Below are positions 7,196 through 16,726 of a stretch of 64,000 nt of DNA, one piece after another. The DNA is from Nonlabens dokdonensis DSW-6. Its GTDB lineage: Bacteria > Bacteroidota > Bacteroidia > Flavobacteriales > Flavobacteriaceae. The DNA lies in NCBI RefSeq assembly GCF_000332115.1, contig NC_020156.1, positions 3,721,501 through 3,785,500 on the forward strand, given 5' to 3'. The translations under genes and the position numbers were made by a program. The notes beneath the pieces are model-generated. The model worked only from the letters and a program-made list of their open reading frames with translations, searched no databases and had not been told where the DNA came from. Each line of letters begins with the position of its first letter. The stretch's first letter is position 1.

Positions 7196-8626
7196 ATGAA
7201 TAAATTTTTTAAGTATATAGTTTTTGCATTACTCGCTGTAGTAACACCAACCAGTTGTTTTCAGGATAATGATGATGTTTTTGCTGGCAAAAGCGAGATC
7301 AATAATTTCGTTTATCGTGGCATGAACGCATTTTATTTATACAAGCCAGAAATTGATGTGCTAGATGATGATAGATTTGCAACTATTGGAGAATTAGAAG
7401 CTTTTCATGCGCAGTATGACTCACCAGAAGAGTTTTTTGAAACACTAGTTTTTGATAGAGCAAGAACAGATCGTTTTAGTGTCATATTTGATGATTATGT
7501 GGCTCTTGAAAATATTTTATCCGGAAATTCTTTAACTACTGGAATGGAATTCGGTACTGTTGCTGAAGCTGGTAGCGCTACTGATATTTATGGATACGTA
7601 AGATATGTTCAACCCAATACTAGTGCTGAAAGAGAAGGCGTTACTCGTGGTATGATCTTTAATACTATAGATGGCATTAGAATGACCAGAGAAAACGTTA
7701 GAACTTTACTTGCTCAAGACGTTTATACTATAGGTCTTGCAGATCTTAATAATGGGATGACTACTTCAAATGGAATAGAGATTACACTTTCTAAAGAAGT
7801 AAATCAAGAAGATCCTATACTAGTCACTAACGTGATAGATCAAGGAACTCAAAAAGTAGGCTATTTAATGTACACGGGATTCTTATCACAATTTGACGAG
7901 CAACTTAATGATGTTTTTGGTGATTTTAGAGCTCAAGGCGTGACGCATTTAGTACTTGACCTCAGGTATAACGGTGGTGGCTCGGTAAATACTGCGATTA
8001 TTCTTGGAAGTTTAATTTCTGGAAATCCAGTTACCGATGTATATTCTACTGAGGAGTGGAACCCAGACATTCAAGCGCAGTTATCAGCAAATTCTCCTCA
8101 AGATTTAATTAATTTCTTTAAAAATCAAACCAACTCAGGAACCACTTTAAATAGCTTGAATCTTAGTAAAGTCCATGTGATTACTACAGGCAATACGGCG
8201 AGTGCTAGCGAGTTAGTGATAAACTCTTTAGAACCTTATATAGATGTGGTTCAAGTAGGTGATGATACTGCAGGGAAGTTTCAAGCAAGTGTAACCTTAT
8301 ATGACAGTCCAAATTTCAGAAGAAATGGCGCTAATCCAGCACATCGTTATGCGATGCAACCGCTAGTTCTTAAAAGCTTGAACTCCGTAGGAAATACAGA
8401 TTATTTTGATGGTTTATTTCCAGATATTGTACAAGAAGAAGACTTTGAAAATTTAGGAATTCTAGGTGATGAAAATGAACCACTTTTAGCCAGATGTTTA
8501 GAAGATATAAGACTCAATGGTCGTGCTTCTAGATTTGAATCATCTCCTAGAACTTATGATGAGTTTATAGGTAGTAATGAGTTGCGCCCTTTTGGCAATG
8601 GGATGTGGAAAGAGATAAATTTGTGA
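7196..8626 (+). CDS. S41 family peptidase (C-terminal-processing protease type), lipoprotein
   Basis: A 476-residue secreted protease with a lipoprotein-type N-terminus (TPTSC, Cys21). An N-terminal cap is followed by a PDZ-like domain (VQPNTSAEREGVTRGMIFNTIDG, residues ~135-160) and the S41 catalytic domain from ~residue 220. Blocks VLDLRYNGGGSV, TGNTASASELVINSL (serine nucleophile) and GDDTAGK (lysine base) give the Ser-Lys dyad. Many Bacteroidota carry such lipoproteins; the substrate is unknown. It stands alone with its own promoter-like box at 7169. Confidence 0.92.
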   Translation: MNKFFKYIVFALLAVVTPTSCFQDNDDVFAGKSEINNFVYRGMNAFYLYKPEIDVLDDDRFATIGELEAFHAQYDSPEEFFETLVFDRARTDRFSVIFDDYVALENILSGNSLTTGMEFGTVAEAGSATDIYGYVRYVQPNTSAEREGVTRGMIFNTIDGIRMTRENVRTLLAQDVYTIGLADLNNGMTTSNGIEITLSKEVNQEDPILVTNVIDQGTQKVGYLMYTGFLSQFDEQLNDVFGDFRAQGVTHLVLDLRYNGGGSVNTAIILGSLISGNPVTDVYSTEEWNPDIQAQLSANSPQDLINFFKNQTNSGTTLNSLNLSKVHVITTGNTASASELVINSLEPYIDVVQVGDDTAGKFQASVTLYDSPNFRRNGANPAHRYAMQPLVLKSLNSVGNTDYFDGLFPDIVQEEDFENLGILGDENEPLLARCLEDIRLNGRASRFESSPRTYDEFIGSNELRPFGNGMWKEINL

Positions 8627-8758
8627 TTTTGATTGCCTTAAACACCATTTAACTCTGGAAATCATAATTTTAATTTAAAGCTGTAACTACTATTTAAAAA
8701 TCATATACATTTGATGCGTTCTAAAGGAAAATAACTTTCTATCCTTTTGAAAATCAAC

Positions 8759-9406
8759 ATGATAAATATTTATTTTTTCCGTTTTAATATTTTGATAATA
8801 GTAGCATTGCTTTTTGCGTGTAGTACTGGTTTTGCGCAGCAATCAATTGAAAAACCCAGCTATTATTTTGGTAACAAAGGAGAAACTATTTCCAAAGAAG
8901 AGTTTGCTCAAAAAGCGATGTCGTTCGGTTATGATTATAAGTACAAAGAAATGGACACTGCTTTTGTGGGACGTCTTATATTAAAAAGAGAAAAAGGAAC
9001 TCTAACTAAAGAGCAGCTTGTAGAGGTAAGAAAATACCTGAAAAAACTTACTGGCAAAAACATTAATACAAATTCGACTATTGTAATCAACTACTTTGTA
9101 GCTCCTAAAGATGGAGACAAAACTTGTGCAGACTCCTATGTAAATGATAGCGATTATGCTAAAAGATTGCAACAACTTGATTTAACTGAACAATTCTTTA
9201 TAGCCGAAAAACGATACCAACTCGAAAAAAAGAATGTTTATCAAGAGAGCGCAGATTTCTTAAAGCATTATCTATTTGAAAATGCAAGAACTTGCGGTAA
9301 TTACATGATTCTTAGACCAGATGGCTCCTTTTATTCTAAATATGGCGAATACGAGCAAGATAAAATCATATCTCTTATTGACGTAACTTGGGATATTAAC
9401 AAGTAA
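8759..9406 (+). CDS. Secreted protein of unknown function, paralogue of the 14583-15836 product
   Basis: The frame opens at a TTG at 8747, but the ATG at 8759 gives a clean signal peptide (MINIYFFRFNILIIVALLFA, cleavage after GFA). The mature 190-residue part contains an ETISKEEFAQ block, then KKLTGKNINTNSTIVINYF and a terminal YMILRPDGSF block. These align with ISKKEFRK, SEITGQNLKRNDTIIVDYH and HFILYPDGTI in the 417-residue product at 14583, so the two are paralogues. Function unknown. The gene ends 4 bp before a VOC-family gene, suggesting co-transcription. Confidence 0.75.
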   Translation: MINIYFFRFNILIIVALLFACSTGFAQQSIEKPSYYFGNKGETISKEEFAQKAMSFGYDYKYKEMDTAFVGRLILKREKGTLTKEQLVEVRKYLKKLTGKNINTNSTIVINYFVAPKDGDKTCADSYVNDSDYAKRLQQLDLTEQFFIAEKRYQLEKKNVYQESADFLKHYLFENARTCGNYMILRPDGSFYSKYGEYEQDKIISLIDVTWDINK

Positions 9407-9410
9407 CAAA

Positions 9411-9788
9411 ATGAATCTTAATCAAATCACACTTCCTGTTTTAGATCTTCATAAATCCATTTCATTTTATGAAACGCTAGGATTGAATTTGATTGTTCAC
9501 ACTCATGATGCTTACGCACGTTTTGAATTTCCTCATGGAGATGCTACTTTGAGTCTTTCTGTGGTAGACCAGTTACCTCAAGGAAATGGTATCAAAGTAT
9601 TTTTTGAATGTGACGATCTTGATAAAAAAGTCAGCTATTTGAAAGCTCAAGAAATTAAGTTTGAGTCCGAATTAGAAGATCAACCTTGGTTGTGGCGAGA
9701 AGCTCATCTATTCGATCCAGACGGCAATCACTTAGTTCTTTATCGCGCAGGTGAAAATAGAAAGAATCCGCCGTGGAGGAAAAAGTAA
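9411..9788 (+). CDS. VOC (glyoxalase/bleomycin-resistance fold) family protein
   Basis: A 125-residue cytoplasmic protein with one vicinal-oxygen-chelate module pair. It has the strand-helix start NQITLPVLDLHKSISFYETLGL and the closing block LFDPDGNHLVLYR typical of glyoxalase-like enzymes. Candidate metal ligands are a His in the first block region and a Glu/His near the C-terminus. Substrate cannot be told from sequence; the superfamily includes lyases, dioxygenases and resistance proteins. The start is 4 bp after the preceding secreted-protein gene. Confidence 0.85.
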   Translation: MNLNQITLPVLDLHKSISFYETLGLNLIVHTHDAYARFEFPHGDATLSLSVVDQLPQGNGIKVFFECDDLDKKVSYLKAQEIKFESELEDQPWLWREAHLFDPDGNHLVLYRAGENRKNPPWRKK

Positions 9789-9836
9789 TCTCACATTGAA
9801 ATTTCAAAATGGAATAATTATTGAAGTTTCTATGCC

Positions 9837-10253
9837 ATGAAATTACTTTACTCCGTTTTATTTATTCTAGTCGGCTCCTTTGTTTATTCTCAAAATGAGA
9901 CGTCATTGTCCACTGGTTATATGGTGGGAAACTGGAAACAAAGTCAGATCAATTTTATCGATGGTAAAAAAGTAACCACTTTTGTGAGAAGCAATTATAA
10001 GGAAGACGCAAATATGTTTCGTTTTTCTAGAAATTTCATCGTCACTTACATCCCTTATTATAAGTCTTCAAAACCCCTTAAACCGCGCGGCTGGTGCGGT
10101 AATGAATTAGGGAATCGTCAAAAACCCTATTACTACACTTATCATCCAAAAAAGAATCAATTGATTTACTCAAATGACGATCGTAGTGTTATAAATCAAA
10201 TAGAGCTTATTGATAAGAATACTTTTATCATGTACATTGCCTCTAGTGATTGA
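9837..10253 (+). CDS. Secreted hypothetical protein
   Basis: A 138-residue protein with an N-terminal signal peptide (MKLLYSVLFILVGSFVYSQ). The mature part begins with a MVGNWKQSQINFIDGK block followed by alternating strands, reminiscent of small lipocalin-like beta barrels in Bacteroidota, though I cannot assign a family. It contains one Cys only. It follows the VOC gene by 48 bp on the same strand. Confidence 0.7.
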   Translation: MKLLYSVLFILVGSFVYSQNETSLSTGYMVGNWKQSQINFIDGKKVTTFVRSNYKEDANMFRFSRNFIVTYIPYYKSSKPLKPRGWCGNELGNRQKPYYYTYHPKKNQLIYSNDDRSVINQIELIDKNTFIMYIASSD

Positions 10254-10273
10254 ATAAATTGTATTACTTATCT

Positions 10274-10289
10274 CGCTTTCGCGAAAGCG
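10274..10289. repeat. CGCTTTCGCGAAAGCG palindrome, copy 3
   Basis: Exact copy in the 70-bp gap between convergent genes ending at 10253 and 10324. Flanks are TCTC and GGAA. Confidence 0.97.
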
Positions 10290-10323
10290 GAATAAAAATT
10301 TCAAACTCATTTAAAAGTAAATA

Positions 10324-12849
10324 TTAGCCTTCTCTTCTTAGCACTTCTAATGGAGAACTGCTCAAAACCGTACGAATATTGCTTAGTCCTATCAATAATA
10401 CCAAAAGTGTTATTCCAGGTAAAAAGATTAAAAACGGAATCCACGATGGTACAAATGGTTCTTGGAAAACAAATAGTGCGAGACCGAAGCTGCTCAATAA
10501 AGCTAAGGAAATACCAACTAAACTTCCCAGTAGCCCTAAAAACACATATTCTAAAGTGGCAATTTTTAAAATCTGAGTGTTCTTTGCGCCTAAGGTTCGT
10601 AGTAAGGTGCTTTCCTTAATACGCTGGTATTTACTAGTTCTTACAGAGCCTATTAAAACAATAATTCCTGTAAGAATGCTAAAAAAGGCCATAAAATTGA
10701 TGATCCAAGAAACCTTATCTAAAACATCCTCTACAATAGTAAACACCTGTCGCAGGTCTATTATTGTAAGATTAGGTAATTTTGCTACTAAATCCCGCTG
10801 TACTTTTGCTGAAACTTCTTCATTAGGAACCGAGGTTGTAACGACATTAAATTGAGGCGCTTGCTCTAAAACGCCTTTAGGAAATACGATACTAAAATTA
10901 AGCTGAATTTGTCCCCAATCCACTTTACGGATGCTTCCCACGGTGGTTTCCATAAGTACTCCTTGCACATTAAAAACGATGGTGTCGCCTACAGTGACTT
11001 TAGCATCTTTGGCAAGATTATCTGAAATCGAAATCTTTACGAGGTCATCAGTCTTTGACTCTGGAATCCATTTTCCTTCTATAATTTCTTCTGAATCGAT
11101 TAATGTATCACGATAAGTAGTCCTGAATTCGTGATTTAAAATCCAACCGCGAACTTCTCTAGTGGAATCCTGCTGGATCTCATTGATCAATCGATCTTTT
11201 AACTTATGCATGCGCATGGTCACCAGTGGTATATTATCAAGAATAGGCAGGTCATTACTATTAAGTTGCTTTTCTACTTCCTCACGTTGATCTGTTTGGA
11301 CATCTAGAATGATCATACTGGCATTTTCTGTAGATTGCTCGATATCTGTTTTGGCTAATAGAATATCTTTAGTAAAATATAAAGTACTGATTAAAAAAGT
11401 TCCTAAACCGATTGCTACTACTAATACTACAGTCTGGTTATTTGGTCTAAATAGGTTTAAAAGACTTTGGCGCGAGGTAAAACCCCATCGCTTTGGGAAA
11501 TAGGTCCTGATGAGTTTCATAAACCACAAAGCGGTTCCTGCCAAAATAAGAAAGGTGACCAGCGTGCCGCCAACAAAACTCAAAGCATAGAGCGCATCCT
11601 CAAGCAACCAGAAGGAGAATAAAAACAAAAATATCAGTATGCCTGCAAACACTATAAATCGTACTTTTTTAGGTCCTTGAGCGGCCTCTTCATTTACACG
11701 TAAAACTTCTAAAGGTGAAACATACCAAGTACCGATAAGAGGCAAAAGTGCAAATAATACAGACATAAACAATCCTAAAAACACTCCTATGAGTATAGGT
11801 TGTAGTGAGATACTTATCTCTACTGTAAATGGAAGAAACTCTTGCAAGATATAAGGGAACAAAACTTGAAGTCCGACGCCTATGAGAGATCCTATTAAAC
11901 CGCCTATCATACCTATTCCAGCGATTTGAATAAGGAAAATAAGAAAACTTTGCTTTCTAGAAGCTCCCATACATTTTAATACTGCAATGGCTTTTAATTT
12001 TTCTTTGATATAAATATGAACCGAACTAGCAATACCTATACAACCTAAGAGCAAAGCAATAAATGCTGCCAGATATAAGAATTTGCCGACGTTCTCATAT
12101 CGTCTTCCTAAACGTTCACTGGTACTAGTATGTGTATCTAAGTCTGAGTTTTCTGCATCCAGCATGGGATCTATTTTCTCCTCAAACTGACTTAAATTTA
12201 AAGTGTCCGCAGCTTTATAGAAGAATTGATATTCCTTACGACTTCCAAATTGTAAAAGCTCTGTGCTTTCCACAAACCTGTTAGGAATGATTACTGGTGG
12301 AGCTACAGAAGTAGAAATTGCCGTTGATCCAGGAATAGCCTTCAATGCTCCAGCTATAGGAAGAGTAAGTTTGCCAACTTTTATGGAATCACCTGGCTTG
12401 ATATTGAACTGAAGCATTAAAGTGGCATCTACTAATGCTTCTCCATTATTTTGATACGTACTAGCCACTGATGCTGGCTCTGTATCAATAGTACCATAAA
12501 AAGGAAAATCTCCTTTCAAGGCACGTACTTTTACCAGTTTAGTACCTCCATTTTTAGGAAATGCTATCATAGATACAAAATTGACCTCAGAAGCATCTGG
12601 CTTAAGAGAATCAATAATGGCTTGCGCGCGTTCGGTAGGTTTTTGTTTGCTGTCTATAATGTAATCTGCACCCATTAAGGCTTTAGATTGAAGCTGTATA
12701 TTGTCTTTGAGATTAGTACTGAATAATTGTATAGAAACTACAGCCGCAATTCCTAAAATGATCGAAGCCATAAATAAAAGCAGACGCACTTTACTCGCTT
12801 TGGCATCACGCCATGCCATCTTAAACAGCCATTTTGTATGTAGATTCAT
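10324..12849 (-). CDS. ABC transporter permease, YbbP/FtsX type
   Basis: An 841-residue membrane protein with an N-terminal helix (residues ~20-42), a large extracytoplasmic MacB-PCD-like region, three helices of a first FtsX domain (~255-375), a pair of helices near 395-440, a second N-terminal-type helix near 475, another periplasmic region and a final three-helix FtsX domain (~715-835). The duplicated FtsX layout is that of YbbP. The gene follows its ATPase (12867-13556) by 17 bp. YbbAP complexes are mechanotransmission-type ABC systems thought to move hydrophobic molecules out of the membrane. Confidence 0.9.
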   Translation of the reverse strand: MNLHTKWLFKMAWRDAKASKVRLLLFMASIILGIAAVVSIQLFSTNLKDNIQLQSKALMGADYIIDSKQKPTERAQAIIDSLKPDASEVNFVSMIAFPKNGGTKLVKVRALKGDFPFYGTIDTEPASVASTYQNNGEALVDATLMLQFNIKPGDSIKVGKLTLPIAGALKAIPGSTAISTSVAPPVIIPNRFVESTELLQFGSRKEYQFFYKAADTLNLSQFEEKIDPMLDAENSDLDTHTSTSERLGRRYENVGKFLYLAAFIALLLGCIGIASSVHIYIKEKLKAIAVLKCMGASRKQSFLIFLIQIAGIGMIGGLIGSLIGVGLQVLFPYILQEFLPFTVEISISLQPILIGVFLGLFMSVLFALLPLIGTWYVSPLEVLRVNEEAAQGPKKVRFIVFAGILIFLFLFSFWLLEDALYALSFVGGTLVTFLILAGTALWFMKLIRTYFPKRWGFTSRQSLLNLFRPNNQTVVLVVAIGLGTFLISTLYFTKDILLAKTDIEQSTENASMIILDVQTDQREEVEKQLNSNDLPILDNIPLVTMRMHKLKDRLINEIQQDSTREVRGWILNHEFRTTYRDTLIDSEEIIEGKWIPESKTDDLVKISISDNLAKDAKVTVGDTIVFNVQGVLMETTVGSIRKVDWGQIQLNFSIVFPKGVLEQAPQFNVVTTSVPNEEVSAKVQRDLVAKLPNLTIIDLRQVFTIVEDVLDKVSWIINFMAFFSILTGIIVLIGSVRTSKYQRIKESTLLRTLGAKNTQILKIATLEYVFLGLLGSLVGISLALLSSFGLALFVFQEPFVPSWIPFLIFLPGITLLVLLIGLSNIRTVLSSSPLEVLRREG

Positions 12850-12866
12850 AAAAATAGGATAGTTCT

Positions 12867-13556
12867 TTACTGCACCTTGGTGCGTTCATTAGTTAAAATT
12901 TGACCACCTTTAAGACGTAATATTTGCTGCGTCCTACGGGCTAATTCTAAATCGTGCGAAATAATCACCAGCGTCGTTCCTGCCTCCTTATTCAATTCAA
13001 ATAACAATTGGATGACTTTTTCTCCGGTTTCTTCATCAAGATTCCCTGTAGGCTCATCGGCAAATAAAATAGAAGGTGCATTTGCAAAAGCTCTCGCTAA
13101 AGCCACTCGCTGTTGTTCACCACCGGAGAGCTGAGTAGGATAATGGTCTGCACGTTCACCTAGACCTACTTTCTCTAGTAAAGTAATACTCTTTTGAGTA
13201 GCTGATTGATCTCCTTGCAACTCTAAGGGAACGCTCACGTTTTCTAAAGCAGTAAGAGTTGGCAACAATTGAAAATTTTGAAAAATAAAACCTACTTCTT
13301 TATTTCTTAGTTGGGCTTTTTGATCTTGATCCAAAAGACTTAAATCTTGACCACATAACTCTACGCTTCCAGTATTGGGATCATCGAGTCCTGCACACAA
13401 GCCTAAGAGAGTAGTTTTTCCACTTCCCGAAGGTCCAACAATAGAAAAGCTCTGACCTTTCTCTACTTCAAAGGAAATATCTTGTAGGACTGTTAATTCT
13501 TTTTGACCACTAGAATAAGTCTTTCCCAACCCAGTAATCTTCAATATCTTTGACAT
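12867..13556 (-). CDS. ABC transporter ATP-binding protein, YbbA/LolD type
   Basis: A 229-residue ATPase of the MacB/LolD subfamily. It has Walker A GPSGSGKTT, the Q-loop block GFIFQNFQLLPTLTALENV, the signature LSGGEQQRVALARAF, Walker B ILFADEPTGNLD and the switch His in VIISHD. It heads a two-gene operon with the YbbP-like permease and is divergent from a TesA-like lipase. The same three functions sit together in Escherichia coli (ybbA-ybbP-tesA), which supports a shared role in processing a lipid or hydrophobic compound. Confidence 0.93.
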   Translation of the reverse strand: MSKILKITGLGKTYSSGQKELTVLQDISFEVEKGQSFSIVGPSGSGKTTLLGLCAGLDDPNTGSVELCGQDLSLLDQDQKAQLRNKEVGFIFQNFQLLPTLTALENVSVPLELQGDQSATQKSITLLEKVGLGERADHYPTQLSGGEQQRVALARAFANAPSILFADEPTGNLDEETGEKVIQLLFELNKEAGTTLVIISHDLELARRTQQILRLKGGQILTNERTKVQ

Positions 13557-13631
13557 ATATGCTTAATTAAAACGACAATAACTTTAGAAGCTCAAAATAA
13601 ACAATTGAATCTGATCCTACCCAATCTCGAT

Positions 13632-14333
13632 ATGCAGAAACTCTTAAGACTTTGTTATATTCTTCCTCTACTCTTTATATTAAGTTGTGGAAGCGATAAA
13701 AAAGAAAATATTACCTCAGGAAATATAGACACCGAACCAACGGAAGAATCCCAAATCACTGAAACATCAGACAATGGTTCGGGCACCATTTTATTTTTTG
13801 GCGATAGTATTACTGCCGGCTATGGACTAGACGATAGTGCAAATGCTTTCCCTGGTTTAATTCAAGAAAAGATAGATTCTCTAAATTTAAATTACACAGT
13901 GATCAATTCAGGATTAAGCGGTGAAACTACAGCTGGTGGTAAAAGCCGCATCGACTGGATTTTAAATCAAGATATCGATATTTTTCTACTGGAACTTGGT
14001 GCAAATGATGGTCTACGCGGCGTTCCTTTATCTGAAACACGAGCAAATCTTCAAACTATAATCAATACCGTACAAAAGAAAAGTCCTGATACCAAAATTA
14101 TCCTCGCTGGTATGCAATTGCCTCCTAATATGGGACAAGATTATACCACAGAATTTAAGGAACTCTTCATTGAGATAGCAGCGACTAATGACATTGCCTT
14201 TATTCCGTTTATCTTAAAAGACGTTGGCGGAATTGCAGATCTCAATCAGAATGACGGAATCCACCCTACCGAAGAAGGACATAAAATTATAGCTCAGACA
14301 GTTTGGGAAGTAATGGGACCGATGGTTAATTAA
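13632..14333 (+). CDS. tesA: TesA-like SGNH/GDSL hydrolase (arylesterase), lipoprotein
   Basis: The frame opens at a TTG at 13605, but the ATG at 13632 gives a proper lipoprotein signal (MQKLLRLCYILPLLFILSC). The SGNH blocks are all present: block I FFGDSITAG (serine nucleophile), block II glycine in SGLSGETT, block III LGANDGLRG and block V NDGIHPTEEGH (Asp-His). This family hydrolyses thioesters, arylesters or lysophospholipids in the periplasm. It is divergent from the YbbA/YbbP-like ABC genes with 75 bp between starts, a conserved association. The linker (residues 21-45) is Glu/Thr-rich. Confidence 0.92.
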   Translation: MQKLLRLCYILPLLFILSCGSDKKENITSGNIDTEPTEESQITETSDNGSGTILFFGDSITAGYGLDDSANAFPGLIQEKIDSLNLNYTVINSGLSGETTAGGKSRIDWILNQDIDIFLLELGANDGLRGVPLSETRANLQTIINTVQKKSPDTKIILAGMQLPPNMGQDYTTEFKELFIEIAATNDIAFIPFILKDVGGIADLNQNDGIHPTEEGHKIIAQTVWEVMGPMVN

Positions 14334-14397
14334 AAATGAGTCTTTTCCGTCTTTTGGCTTGATTTTAGTTGTTGACATTAACAAATCACTTAAATTT

Positions 14398-14448
14398 TAT
14401 ACTTTTCATTTTAAGGCTTTATCTTTAAGTTTTTAAGGAAAAACTCAG
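14398..14448 (+). promoter_or_regulatory. Promoter-like module with a near copy before 17709
   Basis: The stretch around TATCTTTAAG with AAGGAAAAAC downstream resembles 17659-17704, just before the VPS10-like gene, over about 50 bp with small gaps. Here it is followed only by a 12-codon frame spanning palindrome copy 4. It may be a working promoter with a long leader for the 14583 gene or a relic. Confidence 0.3.
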
Positions 14449-14486
14449 GGAAAAAACCTTTTGATTAAATAATGAAATTAAAATTC

Positions 14487-14502
14487 CGCTTTCGCGAAAG
14501 CG
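14487..14502. repeat. CGCTTTCGCGAAAGCG palindrome, copy 4
   Basis: Exact copy, intergenic, 80 bp upstream of the gene at 14583. Left flank TTCC. Confidence 0.97.
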
Positions 14503-14582
14503 TATTATAATTAATAAATATCACAATAGCCTCTAGATTTTACTATAGAGATTTAATTTCAGCAATTCATTCAACTATATCA

Positions 14583-15836
14583 ATGCAAAAAATAATTCTT
14601 TTTACTTTTCTCTTTTTCACTACGATCTTATACAGTCAGAAAATTTATATCAATCCAAACGGAATTGAAATTTCTAAAAAAGAATTTAGAAAAATGAAAA
14701 GAAAGGGAAAGGACAGTTTAATCGCTATCTCTTCGTATGATAAGGAATTCAATGAATTATTTCTTAGAAGAAAATCTGCTAAATTTAACGATGCAAAAAC
14801 TGAAATTGAGTCCATTAATCAAATCACAAATAATGAATTTAATTCAGATATACCGTTGCTTGTACTGTATTATCCATCCATTGAAGAAGCCACCTTATCT
14901 CGCGATGAAATTTTACAATCAAAACATTGGTACACCTCTCAGTATGCTATCATTTTGAGAGACATTCAAAACAATCTAGGTAATATGTTGATAGTAGCCG
15001 CGCCCAATGTCTATGATAGTTCATTACCTGGTATCTATAATGATGAGCTAGATTTTTTCCATCTGACATATTTTAATTCTACCGTTAGAACACCTCATTT
15101 TTTATGGATATCAAAGGAAAATAGTTTTATAGAACCTATAGACTTTATACAAAATTATGCTGTTTTAAATACTCGAAATGTTACCAGAATATCTAATAAT
15201 ATAAAAACTGATAGTATCGTAACAGTTGATAAAAATTTAAAGAAAGTCGATCCAGTCAAAATTAAAAAACCTATTTCTAAAATTGAATACCTAAATTTTG
15301 ATAACTCTAAATTATTCAAGGTTCTTTATGAAAATGATTTAGAGAGAAAAATAGATACTACCATACGCAACGGTTATGCAGAGTATTTGAGTGAGATAAC
15401 AGGTCAAAATCTTAAACGTAACGATACCATCATAGTAGACTATCATTTGTACACTACTAACTACGATTTTTTTGAAACAGAAAATCAAAGGCGTAGAATG
15501 TTGCAAAAAAAAATCAATAACACAAAGGGTATGAAACTGGTTTGGATTGCTCAAGCAGGTTCTCTATACGTTCCAGAAGGCTGTTATTATGATTATGATG
15601 ATAAAGTAAGAAAAAAACTAGCTACTCAAGGTCCTACCGATGGTGATCACTTTATTTTATATCCAGATGGTACTATACTAAGCCTACCCTATGATCACAA
15701 AGATAATATCGATATCACACTACTCAAAAAAGGTGAAAAAACAAACCTAAGAAGAGAGGTTAATGATAGGCCGTTTTCATTACTAATCTCCAAAAATCCG
15801 TTACCACCTCCCAAGATTTTTGATCCTTCTAGGTAA
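14583..15836 (+). CDS. Secreted protein of unknown function with a possible duplicated domain
   Basis: A 417-residue protein with a signal peptide (MQKIILFTFLFFTTILYSQ). Residues ~20-75 (NGIEISKKEFRKMKRKG) and the C-terminal ~170 residues (EITGQNLKRNDTIIVDYH, HFILYPDGTI) match the two ends of the smaller secreted protein at 8759. The interior N-terminal half (LVLYYPS, MLIVAAPN, FLWISKENSF) may be a diverged second copy of the same domain. Rich in Lys, Asn and Tyr, no Cys pair. No enzyme motif is recognised. Followed after 60 bp (with palindrome copy 5) by another secreted-protein gene. Confidence 0.75.
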   Translation: MQKIILFTFLFFTTILYSQKIYINPNGIEISKKEFRKMKRKGKDSLIAISSYDKEFNELFLRRKSAKFNDAKTEIESINQITNNEFNSDIPLLVLYYPSIEEATLSRDEILQSKHWYTSQYAIILRDIQNNLGNMLIVAAPNVYDSSLPGIYNDELDFFHLTYFNSTVRTPHFLWISKENSFIEPIDFIQNYAVLNTRNVTRISNNIKTDSIVTVDKNLKKVDPVKIKKPISKIEYLNFDNSKLFKVLYENDLERKIDTTIRNGYAEYLSEITGQNLKRNDTIIVDYHLYTTNYDFFETENQRRRMLQKKINNTKGMKLVWIAQAGSLYVPEGCYYDYDDKVRKKLATQGPTDGDHFILYPDGTILSLPYDHKDNIDITLLKKGEKTNLRREVNDRPFSLLISKNPLPPPKIFDPSR

Positions 15837-15846
15837 ATTTTTATCT

Positions 15847-15862
15847 CGCTTTCGCGAAAGCG
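15847..15862. repeat. CGCTTTCGCGAAAGCG palindrome, copy 5
   Basis: Exact copy with fully symmetric flanks (TCTC left, GAGA right), intergenic. Confidence 0.97.
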
Positions 15863-15896
15863 AGACAACAACTATCTTTATTAAAAATATTAACTA

Positions 15897-16715
15897 ATGC
15901 GACATATCCTAACTAGCCTTTTCCTGTTATTAAGTCTTTCTTTATCAGCTCAAAACTTAGAAAAAAAGGCAACCGAAATACTCAAAGAAGCTAAAGAACT
16001 ACTTGTTATGGAGCAGGCATCTTGGCATGCTACAGATCATTTTCTAGCTACTTATCCAGAAAAGCGTGCTGATATAAGAGGTTATTTTTCGTATGTAAAT
16101 AAAGACGAAGATGCCGTTACACTATTTTATGGAGAAGAGAATGCAGTGCTAGCTCGTTACCTATTTAAAGGTGTTCCAGTTCCCGAGAGACTTTTTGTAG
16201 AAACTGAAAATCTGGTAATAAAAGAACAAGAAACCGAACTACTAGAAATTAGGAAAAAGGCTTTTGAAGACATGATGAGTAATGAAGATGGTTTTTATTC
16301 CTTTTATGAGAATGTAAACCCAAACCTGATTCCCATAATATATGAAGGGAAGAAAAAGGTTTATATCATATCAGGATCTTCAGAGCCTCAAATGCTTATA
16401 GGAAATGATTATAAATTGACCTTTAACAAAAAAAACAAGATTAAAAAGCGTGAAAAACTGCATAACAGTATCTTAAGCTTTGATTATACTGAAAATGAAA
16501 ATATAGAATCTTCTTTCCATACTCATATTGTTTCAGACTTTATTGATGTTACTGATGTTTGTACTTTGTTACTTTATAAAAACTACACTCGTATAGGTCA
16601 ACATATAGTGATGAGTAAAAAGTATGTTTCTATTCTTAACTTAGAAAAAGAGACCTTAATAATCTTGACAAGAAAAGCTTGGGATAAAATTAATGGAGAT
16701 GGAGAAAAAAAGTAG
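15897..16715 (+). CDS. Secreted hypothetical protein with an HTH...D motif
   Basis: A 272-residue protein with a signal peptide (MRHILTSLFLLLSLSLSAQ). The first half is helical and charged; the second half contains SFHTHIVSDFIDVTDVCTLLLYKN and ISKKYVSILNLEKETLIILTRKAWDKI-type strands. The HxH followed by a nearby Asp and a small-residue block recalls the JAB/MPN metalloprotease fold, but the spacing does not fit the canonical HxH-x7-S-x2-D motif, so activity is doubtful. It is 11 bp upstream of a small membrane-protein gene. Confidence 0.65.
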   Translation: MRHILTSLFLLLSLSLSAQNLEKKATEILKEAKELLVMEQASWHATDHFLATYPEKRADIRGYFSYVNKDEDAVTLFYGEENAVLARYLFKGVPVPERLFVETENLVIKEQETELLEIRKKAFEDMMSNEDGFYSFYENVNPNLIPIIYEGKKKVYIISGSSEPQMLIGNDYKLTFNKKNKIKKREKLHNSILSFDYTENENIESSFHTHIVSDFIDVTDVCTLLLYKNYTRIGQHIVMSKKYVSILNLEKETLIILTRKAWDKINGDGEKK

Positions 16716-16726
16716 ATTAGTTATCA

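Noticed and set aside
14472..14510. 12-codon frame over palindrome copy 4
   Set aside because: Too short and consists mostly of the palindrome; no sign of translation.
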